Shown here: piece after piece, positions 26,791 to 34,372 of the stretch
Numbering within the stretch: position 1 is the first letter of the stretch
Layout: every line of letters begins with the position of its first letter
DNA from: JAZKFT01 sp040386335
Lineage (GTDB): Bacteria > Bacteroidota > Bacteroidia > Chitinophagales > Chitinophagaceae
Length of the DNA stretch: 64,000 bases
Direction of reading: 5' to 3'
Assembly (NCBI GenBank): GCA_040386335.1
Contig: JAZKFT010000015.1
Span: 1-64,000 of the forward strand
Position numbers and translations under genes: made by a program
Notes under the pieces: model-generated
Database searches by the model: none
What the model was told of the DNA's origin: nothing
Seen by the model: only the letters and a program-made list of their open reading frames with translations

Positions 26791-27252
26791 TTAGTCTATA
26801 TCGCCCAGCGCAAATTTTCCCTTGATTTTTAAGAAAGCAAAGGCCGCTTGCTTAGCCACCCCTTTTCTAATAAAGGAAACAACCATGATATGCCAGGTGC
26901 CTTCAGATTCTTTTTCGGTAAAATACTTCACAAATTTGTAAGCGCTGTCCTGGTTTACGGTCTGATTGATGCGGTAGCAAACTTCGTCTACGCCTTTCTT
27001 TTCTTCCGGGTTGGAATAATTCGCAATGTCTTTCCAACGCCTTGCTTTATCGGTCTCGCCCCGGTAAACGATGTAAGGAGCTGCCTTATAAAATGTACCA
27101 ACACCCAATGTTTTAGGATCGCCGAAATCCACGTTCTTACAAATCATGATGAGGGTGGTTAAGGTATTAGCTACTGGTATGGAATCGGATTGTGCACCGG
27201 CTTTAAAACAGAACAACAAAGTAGCGACGATGTATATGGCTGCTTTTTTCAT
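26791..27252 (-). CDS. hypothetical exported protein
   Basis: A 153-residue protein with a signal peptide (MKKAAIYIVATLLFCFKAGAQ). The mature part (TLTTLIMICKNVDFGDPKTLG, RRWKDIANYSNPEEKKGV) has no domain I recognise. It contains GTWHIMVVSF near the C-terminus. It stands alone between the TetR gene and the divergent kinase gene. Periplasmic location is likely. Confidence 0.72.
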   Translation of the reverse strand: MKKAAIYIVATLLFCFKAGAQSDSIPVANTLTTLIMICKNVDFGDPKTLGVGTFYKAAPYIVYRGETDKARRWKDIANYSNPEEKKGVDEVCYRINQTVNQDSAYKFVKYFTEKESEGTWHIMVVSFIRKGVAKQAAFAFLKIKGKFALGDID

Positions 27253-27369
27253 GGTGATATTTTTTACAAATTACCAATTTACACCACTAAGCTGCAACAA
27301 ACTCTAAAAGCCCGAACAATTGAGGTTTGCATGAGATTACCGGGACCCCCGGGGCTGAAAAAAATCCCT

Positions 27370-27377
27370 TAGGTTTG
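27370..27377 (+). promoter_or_regulatory. -7 element of the PfkB-kinase gene
   Basis: TAGGTTTG fits TAnnTTTG, about 26 bases before the ATG at 27403. No TTG is found 19 bases upstream. A GC-rich hairpin CCGGG...CCCGG lies close by at about 27340. Confidence 0.45.
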
Positions 27378-27402
27378 CACCCGACTAAAAAAAACCAGTT
27401 AT

Positions 27403-28326
27403 ATGTCAGTAATAGCAGTCGGTACCATGGCTTATGATGCCATAGAAACCCCTTTCGGGAAAACAGACAGGATTGTAGGCGGTAGCGCTACCTATGTGGC
27501 TTATGCAGCCAGCAATTTTGTAAAGCCGGTTCAGCAAATAAGTATTGTAGGTAACGATTTTGAAGAATCCATCATGGACGATCTTAAAAGCCGCGGGGTA
27601 GCAATAGAGGGTGTTGAAAGAGTGGCCGACAAGCCTTCGTTCTTTTGGAGTGGAAAGTATCACCTGGATATGAATACCCGCGATACACTGGTAACCGACC
27701 TGAATGTACTGGCGGATTTCGACCCTAAAGTTCCAGAAAGCTACCAGGGAGCAGAATTCCTGATGCTTGGTAACCTGATGCCAAGTTTGCAAAAAAGTGT
27801 GATCCAACAATTGCGTACCAGGCCAAAGCTTATCGTATTGGATACCATGAATTTTTGGATGGAAATAGCCATGGACGACCTGAAAGAAGTGTTGACAATG
27901 GTGGATGTATTAATGGTAAACGATAGCGAAGCCCGCCAGTTAAGTGGCGAATTCAGCCTGGTGAAAGCGGCCAAAAAGATCCAGGAAATGGGCCCGCAGT
28001 TCATTATTATAAAAAAAGGAGAACATGGAGCCCTGTTATTTAACGAAAACCATGTGTTCTTTGCCCCCGCTCTACCACTGGAAGACGTGTTTGACCCAAC
28101 CGGAGCCGGCGACACTTTTGCCGGAGGTTTTATTGGTCATCTTGCCAAAACAAAGGATATCAGTTTTTCAAACATGAAGACTGCCATCATTGTAGGAAGT
28201 GCAATGGCTTCTTTTTGTGTAGAAAAATTTGGCCCTACCCGCCTGCAGGAGATTACCAAAGCAGAAATAGACCAAAGAATCCAGCAATTCGTAAACCTGG
28301 TACAATTTGATATAGACCTGGTATAA
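27403..28326 (+). CDS. PfkB-family sugar/nucleoside kinase
   Basis: A 307-residue carbohydrate kinase of the ribokinase/PfkB family. The C-terminal signature DPTGAGDTFAGGF carries the catalytic Asp and the anion hole. The N-terminal side has GGSATYVAYAASNF for substrate binding, and VMVNDSEARQLSG is another family motif. Adenosine, inosine or ribose kinases share this pattern, and the substrate cannot be assigned. It is monocistronic with a downstream terminator. Confidence 0.92.
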   Translation: MSVIAVGTMAYDAIETPFGKTDRIVGGSATYVAYAASNFVKPVQQISIVGNDFEESIMDDLKSRGVAIEGVERVADKPSFFWSGKYHLDMNTRDTLVTDLNVLADFDPKVPESYQGAEFLMLGNLMPSLQKSVIQQLRTRPKLIVLDTMNFWMEIAMDDLKEVLTMVDVLMVNDSEARQLSGEFSLVKAAKKIQEMGPQFIIIKKGEHGALLFNENHVFFAPALPLEDVFDPTGAGDTFAGGFIGHLAKTKDISFSNMKTAIIVGSAMASFCVEKFGPTRLQEITKAEIDQRIQQFVNLVQFDIDLV

Positions 28327-28344
28327 AAGTATGGATGCATAAAT

Positions 28345-28383
28345 AAAGGGCCAGCTAATACCATGTATTTGCCGGCCCTTTTT
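28345..28383 (+). terminator. intrinsic terminator after the kinase gene
   Basis: AAAGGGCC (28345-28352) pairs with GGCCCTTT (28374-28381), followed by T residues. Confidence 0.7.
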
Positions 28384-28393
28384 CGTAGGGTTC

Positions 28394-28840
28394 TTATTTT
28401 TTCTTTTTGGGCAACAGCGGTTTCTTTTTGCCTGCCCAGGCAAAATGCTTGTTGGTAACACAGGCGTCATACTCAAAGCCGCAGGCCTCGGCTACATTTA
28501 AAGCTTTTGCTTTTACCTGCAGCCATGCATAAGCAAGATCGATGGCGCCGCTGTCGGGAATGCCTTTGCTATCGGTATAGGAAATATGAACCTGGTAGAG
28601 TTCTCCTTTGTCCTGCAGGTAGGTACTCTTATATTCTTTTATGCTCACATTTTTCAAAAGCATCAGTTCTCCCTTGTCCTGGCTGCAACACCCGCAGAAA
28701 AAAAGGATGGACTTACCAATATAGCGGCTAAGAACAATTTCGGCTTTTTGGGCTTGGCTTTTTTTCATGAGCAGCCATTGATCGGCCAGGGCCTGGTGCG
28801 ACATCAACAGGAGGCACATACAAATTATAATACGTAGCAT
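28394..28840 (-). CDS. hypothetical exported protein, Cys-rich
   Basis: A 148-residue protein with a signal peptide (MLRIIICMCLLLMSHQALADQ). The mature part has CGCC and two later cysteines (EACGFEYDACV), suggesting disulfides in the periplasm, and a highly basic tail (KKKPLLPKKKK). I recognise no domain. It ends close to the terminator of the neighbouring kinase gene. Confidence 0.65.
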   Translation of the reverse strand: MLRIIICMCLLLMSHQALADQWLLMKKSQAQKAEIVLSRYIGKSILFFCGCCSQDKGELMLLKNVSIKEYKSTYLQDKGELYQVHISYTDSKGIPDSGAIDLAYAWLQVKAKALNVAEACGFEYDACVTNKHFAWAGKKKPLLPKKKK

Positions 28841-28885
28841 ATAAAACAGGTTTGTATAAAGATAGAGGTCCGGGGATGGTACAAC

Positions 28886-28917
28886 AAAAAAACGCCCCGC
28901 GTTGTCGCAAGGCGTTT
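28886..28917 (-). terminator. intrinsic terminator of the lipoprotein gene
   Basis: AAACGCC (28890-28896) pairs with GGCGTTT (28911-28917). On the minus strand the hairpin is followed by a T run, so it ends the gene at 28934. Confidence 0.6.
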
Positions 28918-28933
28918 ACATATTCATCACTTT

Positions 28934-30064
28934 CTATTCCGCTATATTCTTAAACCAGCGCAGCATGTCGGGATATATTCTTTGCAGAATTTCTGCCTGT
29001 AACTGGCCTTCACGGGGTGGGTTTGTTCTTTGCTGGCGTACAAGGTTCCAGTCTTCATTGCTAAGGGCATCACCGTCGCCTGTATAACTTGCGTAGGTTT
29101 GGGTCCAGCAGTAATTTTCGTTCCAGGTGCGGTTTCCAACATTGCTCCTGTCTTTTACATCGTTGATGCGTAATTCCATTCTGCCGTCAGTATTTACCGT
29201 GGCCTGCGTAATGGTGAGTATTGCGGTAATAGTTTTATAAACAGGCCGGTTGAGCGTGTCGGTACCAATTTGCTTTTGTTTATTTACCGTACGTTTTGTT
29301 GTATTGTATTGAACAGGACTGGTTCTCCAGTAAGTCCAAACAGGCTCTGCAATCCAGTCGGGCGCTTTAGTATTATCGAAATAAGTTTCAGCTGCAAAGA
29401 CCCGGTACCTGCCATAGGTGCTCCATTCGCCGCCCATATCCCTTACCAGCTGATCGGTAAGACGGTTGTTTTGCTGATTGCCATAATAGCCGCTGTTGGT
29501 ATAAAGGCCTTCACTACGAATCGGTTGTATCAAAATATCAACCGTGGCTATTTCCCTGGCCTGGGCGGCCATGTCGGCTACATCTTTATAATTGTTCCCT
29601 GCAAGGCTTTTTACTTTGGTTAAAAAGGTGCTGGCTTCCCTGGCATCGCGCCAGTTATTATTGTACATCAAATCTTCTGCAAAGCCATAATATCCGTCAG
29701 CAGCATTTAGCATGGCCTGGTTAATATCGGCATCGTAGTTTTTAGGCTGCAATAAATCATAGAGATCTTTGTTCTTAGCAGCATTGCTATTGAGGTCGTT
29801 CAGCTTGCCATACAGGTTGGAAATGGCTTCCCAGTGCTGAGGTGTATTTCGGTACTTAAGCGTTTCGATTTCCTGGAGGTATTGCTCGTGGAGCAAATTA
29901 TAGCCAAATACGAGGCGGTTGAGTACCGCAGTATCCTCAGGTTTTTTGTTGTATTTTTTAATCAGCTTTTCAACGCTGTTGGTGGTTGGACTGGTATCGA
30001 ATTTAGATGATGCACAGCCAATGAGTAAAAAAGCCAGGGCGGTAATGGTGTAAATGATTTTCAT
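28934..30064 (-). CDS. hypothetical lipoprotein
   Basis: A 376-residue protein whose N-terminus is a lipoprotein signal (ALAFLLIGCASSKFD). The mature protein is mostly helical at first (YLQEIETLKYRNTPQHWEAISNLYGKLND), resembling tetratricopeptide-like helices. The later part is a beta-rich domain (YGRYRVFAAETYFDNTKAPDW; TRTVNKQKQIGTD). No family is recognised. It is the only gene preceded by a palindrome like the TetR operator (30099-30112), so it may be part of that regulon. A terminator follows. Confidence 0.75.
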   Translation of the reverse strand: MKIIYTITALAFLLIGCASSKFDTSPTTNSVEKLIKKYNKKPEDTAVLNRLVFGYNLLHEQYLQEIETLKYRNTPQHWEAISNLYGKLNDLNSNAAKNKDLYDLLQPKNYDADINQAMLNAADGYYGFAEDLMYNNNWRDAREASTFLTKVKSLAGNNYKDVADMAAQAREIATVDILIQPIRSEGLYTNSGYYGNQQNNRLTDQLVRDMGGEWSTYGRYRVFAAETYFDNTKAPDWIAEPVWTYWRTSPVQYNTTKRTVNKQKQIGTDTLNRPVYKTITAILTITQATVNTDGRMELRINDVKDRSNVGNRTWNENYCWTQTYASYTGDGDALSNEDWNLVRQQRTNPPREGQLQAEILQRIYPDMLRWFKNIAE

Positions 30065-30098
30065 GATTAGCTCCTTTTTGTGGTGTGACCAAAAAAGG

Positions 30099-30112
30099 CT
30101 AACAAGTGTTAG
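30099..30112. promoter_or_regulatory. CTAAC-N4-GTTAG palindrome upstream of the lipoprotein gene
   Basis: CTAACAAGTGTTAG has 5-bp arms and a 4-base centre, the same arms and spacing as the candidate TetR operator at 26699-26712. It lies 35 bp before the start codon at 30064. Confidence 0.45.
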
Positions 30113-30142
30113 TTAGGGCGTTGTTAAATGAAATTTCCGGGA

Positions 30143-30889
30143 CTAATTATTTTTCAGGACTCCCAATACAGATTCTTTTCTGCGGCGGGAGATCTCAAGA
30201 AGGGTTTTATCCTCCATCATTAATTGGCCGTCGGCGGTAATGGAAATAATATGGCGTTTGTTTACCAGATGAGATTTGTGCGCCCTGATAAAACCATGGG
30301 GCAGCAGGAGGTCTTCATATTCTTTAATGGTTTTTGAAACCAAAATAGGGCGGTGATTTACCAAATGAAAACGCGTATAATTACTCTCTCCTTCCAGCCG
30401 GGTGATCAATTGCGGGTCAAAGAAAAAGGTACCATCACTATTGCTGATCGCCAGCTTAAAATCCTTTGTATTGGCGGCTTGCAGGTTGGTCAAAAGGTTT
30501 TGGTAGGAAGCCATATTTGTTTCCTGCTTTTCTCTTTTTTGAAGAAACCTGGCCATGGCCTGTTTTAATTCATCCGCGTCTATGGGTTTTAGCAGGTAAT
30601 CCAATGCGCTAAAGCGGATGGCTTGTATGGCATAGGCGTCGTAGGCTGTGGCAAAAATGATATCAAAATCAATAGCGGGTAACCGCTGCAATAATTCGAA
30701 GCCATTGAGTTGCGGCATTTGTATATCAATAAATACCAGTTGGGGTTGAAATGTTTGAATGATGCCCGCAGCGTCAAGCGGATGGTTGCAAAGTTCCAAT
30801 TCCGTAATAGCAGGTACATACCTTTCTATCATAAGCTGCATGGTTTTCAGTGCAGCAGGTTCGTCGTCTATTGCTAATGCGCGTATCAT
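30143..30889 (-). CDS. LytTR-family response regulator
   Basis: A 248-residue regulator. The receiver domain (residues 1-120) has the acidic pair near residue 8 and the phosphorylated Asp55 (LVFIDIQMPQ). The C-terminal LytTR DNA-binding domain (about 145-245) reads FDPQLITRLEGESNYTRFHL and GFIRAHKSHLVNKRHI. Its gene follows the propeller histidine kinase at 31016 by about 126 bp, so the two are a cognate pair. LytTR regulators in Bacteroidota often control envelope or carbohydrate genes. Confidence 0.93.
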   Translation of the reverse strand: MIRALAIDDEPAALKTMQLMIERYVPAITELELCNHPLDAAGIIQTFQPQLVFIDIQMPQLNGFELLQRLPAIDFDIIFATAYDAYAIQAIRFSALDYLLKPIDADELKQAMARFLQKREKQETNMASYQNLLTNLQAANTKDFKLAISNSDGTFFFDPQLITRLEGESNYTRFHLVNHRPILVSKTIKEYEDLLLPHGFIRAHKSHLVNKRHIISITADGQLMMEDKTLLEISRRRKESVLGVLKNN

Positions 30890-31015
30890 CTTTACCAGTC
30901 CAAAGTAGGATTTTATTGGATACGCGGAACTGCCGGGGGCCAGTTTGGGTTTTTCAGTGAGTAAGGAGGTGCCCGGAGTTATAAGAGGGAACTGATTGAT
31001 GCGATGAAGAAGCGA

Positions 31016-34000
31016 CTATGTGTTAACCCCAATAAAAAACATCACTTCTACCCTCGTGCCATTGGAGGTTTGGTCGGCATGATACAGGTCAGTGATAGTG
31101 GCTTTAAAAGTACCGCCATATTGTTGCTGTAACAGGTCGAGGCGTTCACTTACGAGGTGCAGGCCTTTTGAAATATGTGGTTGTTTTTGCAGGGCCACTT
31201 TGTTTTTGCCAGCTGCGCTGCGGCCAATACCGTTATCAGTTATCGTGCACAGTAAATAATCCCCAATAGCGTCTAATGCAAAATCAATGGACAGCCGCCT
31301 TTCGCTCTCCCGTGGCTGAAGGCCGTGCCAGATCGCGTTTTCGATAAATGGTTGCAGCACCATGGGTGGAATCAGTAATTCATCAGTATCTATGTCTTCA
31401 TCCAATGTCACTGAAAAATGGAAACTATCATTCAGCCGCAGTTGTTCGAATTCAACGTATAGCCGTATCATATCTATTTCCTTTTGAAGGGTAATAAATT
31501 GCTGATCACAGTGGTTGAGAATTTCCCTTTGCAAGCGGCTGAATTTGGCCAGGTATTTATTAGCCTCATCCACATTGCCCTGCAGAATATATTGCTGTAC
31601 GCTGTTGAGCGCATTAAATATAAAGTGTGGATTCATTTGGGCCCGGGTGGCGGTAAGCTGTGCCCCTGCCAGGTTTTTATGCAGCAAAGCAAGTTCCAGT
31701 TCTTGTTGCTGCACGGCATTCAATGCCTGGCCAAGTTCCAGTTTGTATTGCATTTCTTTAGCCTGCTGCTGTTGTGCCAGCCGGTATGTTCTTTCCCGGT
31801 TCCTGATCAAAATAAAAATAGCCGTAGCGGCCATTGCCAGACATATTGCCACAAACCACCACGTACGATACCAGGGCCTGGCGATGGTAAAATAAACCGG
31901 TTCGGAATCCTGCCAATGCAAACCATCTTTAGATACTTTTAATAAAAATGTGTATTTGCCGGGGGCCAGTGCAGAATAGGTTATTTGCCTGATGTCGGTG
32001 GCAGTATCCCAGGTGTTGCTAAGGCCGTTTAACTGGTATTGATACAGAATATTCTTACTGCCCATCAGGTCAATAGCTGCAAAGTGCAGGGTAATATCTG
32101 TTTGGTGCTGAGCCAGTGAAAAGCGGTTGCCTGCCAGGGTGGAGAAGATGCTGTCGGTGGATTGCATGGAAGAAATGTTTACCTGCATCGGTACATTATT
32201 TTCACCCAACTGTTCGGGCAAAAAATAGTTGACACCATTGGCGGTACCCCAATACAACGTGCCATCAGCGGCCGCAAAAGCGGCACCATTGCGATAACTT
32301 TCACTGGTGAGCCCGGCATTATTATCATAGTAGGTAAATGAACTGTCTGCGGGTTTATATTTAACCAGGTATTGTTGGTTCGCAACCCAGATATTGCCAG
32401 TCTTGTCTTTTACCACCGACTGGCATTTATTGTTGCGCAGGCCGTTTGCCGCATTATAAATCCTTGTGCTGCCACTTGCATTGATAATACTTAAACCATT
32501 GGGGGTGGCAGCGTAGATATTACCCGATCCATCTGAACATAAAGCAAGGCATTGGTTAGCAGCAAGGCCGGTAGCAATGGTATATTGTCGTAATGTTTGT
32601 TTTGCCTCACTATAACAATAAATGCCATTTGCTGAAGTGCCAATCCACAGCTGCTGTAGCTGGTCCTCTGCCAGTGCGAATACCCGCGTGCCTTCAAGCT
32701 TTTTGAGCAATGGATGCTTGCTATTATCAAGAATTTCTAAAGTGTTGTGATCGATGCTGAACAAACCGCTGCCACTGCCTGCCCATATCCTGCCGCTGGA
32801 CTGCACCAGGAATTGGTGGATAAACTGGCTGCGGAACAACCGGCCCATGGTGCTGTCAAATGGCAGTCTTACAATGGCATTTTTTTGTGGTGAAAAATAG
32901 CCAATACCACCGCCATACGCACTCACCCAAATCCGGTTGTTGCTGTCAAGCGATACAGTTCTAATAATGAGTTTTTTGGGAGAACCTGTTTCAGGGTCGA
33001 TATGCGGAAAATCAAAAAACCGGCTTGTATTGTTGACCGGGTTCCATTGCACTACTCCTGTTTGGGCACCCAGCCAAAGCATCCCGGTTTTGTCTTTCAC
33101 CATGCCATTGATAAAGCCGTCGTACACATTGTTCTCCGCATCGCTGAAAAGATGCTGGGTATTGCTTTGGTGTTGGTTAAGGTTAGTGATATCCAAGCCG
33201 TTTGTATGTGAGCTTACCAGCACTGTGCCGTTGGGCAGACATAGTAACTGATGGGTGTAATTGGTGGCGATACTTGCCGGATCGTTTGCATTGTGGATAT
33301 CGTTTACCAATGCACCAGTAGAAAGATTAAGCCGAAAGAGACCGCCATTGGCGGAGGTTACAAGCAGCTCGCCGTTGGCGGCAAGCCGCAACCCGTACAG
33401 GTTGTTGAGTATGGTACTGCCCCGATCATTGCTTCGAAAAAAATATTCATGTATCAACCTGCCGCCAGGCACCTCATGTAACTGCACCGAGCCCCGGAAA
33501 TTAAGACAGGCCATCAGGGTATCGTTGATCATGCAACTCTGCCTGGAAAACCTGAGCGGGACTGAGCAGGTAATCTGGCGGGTTTTAAAATTGACCAACT
33601 CGGCCTTTTGTTTAGTGGTTACCACAAACCAATCGTCCTTATAGTGGCTTATTTCCCGCAGTTGATCTTTATTGTTCCAGCTGCTGCACCATGGCATGGG
33701 TTGCCAATCACCAGGTATCAATGGGTTTTTGCCAAGTGGCAATAAATAAAATGTCTGACCCGCCATGATCACACCTACTGACGGTGAAAAGATGATGGTA
33801 CGCACATTTCCGATACCTGCAGGCATGGGTATGGTGTCGAACTTTCGTTGCTGATCAATTATCGTTACTCCCGAAAGCGTAAGCACCCAAAGCCGGTTTA
33901 GATGATCACAAACAATATCGTAGACATCATTGCTCTGAAGCGCAGGGTTTGTTTGACTATAGTAGTTGGTGATGCCGTATCCATCGTACCGGTTAAGACC

Positions 34001-34258
34001 ATAGCTGGTTCCTGCCCACAGGTATCCGTTGCTATCCACGGCCATTGAGTTTACATCATTATCGCTGAGGCCGGTGGCCATGCTAAGATGGTGAAAACTA
34101 AGCTGGGAATAGCTACTGGCGGACAATAGCAGCAGGAGTATCGTTTTTAGATAGCAAATAGGGTTGGAGCCAGGTTTTAAAATATTTCCATTTATAGACA
34201 GTTCCCGAAGATAGTCAGCCGTTTTTGTCCGGCACAACAAATGCCATAGTGAAACCAA
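31016..34258 (-). CDS. two-component sensor histidine kinase with beta-propeller sensor
   Basis: A 1080-residue membrane kinase. The N-terminal half is a large periplasmic beta-propeller made of repeats like GTSYGLNRYDG and LWVGTSANGIYCYSE, followed by the Y_Y_Y domain (ALAPGKYTFLLKVSKDG) and one transmembrane helix (WWFVAICLAMAATAIFIL). A coiled-coil then leads to a LytS-type His_kinase domain with the phospho-acceptor in NPHFIFNALNSVQQY and a HATPase with PFIENAIWHGL and DNGIGR. It lacks a fused regulator, unlike hybrid propeller sensors. The first start (TTG at 34258) is uncertain; the signal sequence begins about 33 residues later with no ATG before it. Confidence 0.92.
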   Translation of the reverse strand: MVSLWHLLCRTKTADYLRELSINGNILKPGSNPICYLKTILLLLLSASSYSQLSFHHLSMATGLSDNDVNSMAVDSNGYLWAGTSYGLNRYDGYGITNYYSQTNPALQSNDVYDIVCDHLNRLWVLTLSGVTIIDQQRKFDTIPMPAGIGNVRTIIFSPSVGVIMAGQTFYLLPLGKNPLIPGDWQPMPWCSSWNNKDQLREISHYKDDWFVVTTKQKAELVNFKTRQITCSVPLRFSRQSCMINDTLMACLNFRGSVQLHEVPGGRLIHEYFFRSNDRGSTILNNLYGLRLAANGELLVTSANGGLFRLNLSTGALVNDIHNANDPASIATNYTHQLLCLPNGTVLVSSHTNGLDITNLNQHQSNTQHLFSDAENNVYDGFINGMVKDKTGMLWLGAQTGVVQWNPVNNTSRFFDFPHIDPETGSPKKLIIRTVSLDSNNRIWVSAYGGGIGYFSPQKNAIVRLPFDSTMGRLFRSQFIHQFLVQSSGRIWAGSGSGLFSIDHNTLEILDNSKHPLLKKLEGTRVFALAEDQLQQLWIGTSANGIYCYSEAKQTLRQYTIATGLAANQCLALCSDGSGNIYAATPNGLSIINASGSTRIYNAANGLRNNKCQSVVKDKTGNIWVANQQYLVKYKPADSSFTYYDNNAGLTSESYRNGAAFAAADGTLYWGTANGVNYFLPEQLGENNVPMQVNISSMQSTDSIFSTLAGNRFSLAQHQTDITLHFAAIDLMGSKNILYQYQLNGLSNTWDTATDIRQITYSALAPGKYTFLLKVSKDGLHWQDSEPVYFTIARPWYRTWWFVAICLAMAATAIFILIRNRERTYRLAQQQQAKEMQYKLELGQALNAVQQQELELALLHKNLAGAQLTATRAQMNPHFIFNALNSVQQYILQGNVDEANKYLAKFSRLQREILNHCDQQFITLQKEIDMIRLYVEFEQLRLNDSFHFSVTLDEDIDTDELLIPPMVLQPFIENAIWHGLQPRESERRLSIDFALDAIGDYLLCTITDNGIGRSAAGKNKVALQKQPHISKGLHLVSERLDLLQQQYGGTFKATITDLYHADQTSNGTRVEVMFFIGVNT

Positions 34259-34372
34259 TTCTCCTCACTAACTTTTTATGAGTGAATCTTAAACTTAAAA
34301 AGGCTCACAGAAAGTCAGGTTTTGGGGGATTCAATAAATGTCACAACCAAATAGGTCTTACCTGCTGATAAT

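Noticed and set aside
27340..27355. GC-rich CCGGG...CCCGG hairpin as a terminator
   Set aside because: It lies in the divergent gap upstream of both flanking genes, with no T-run, so it is not a terminator of either.
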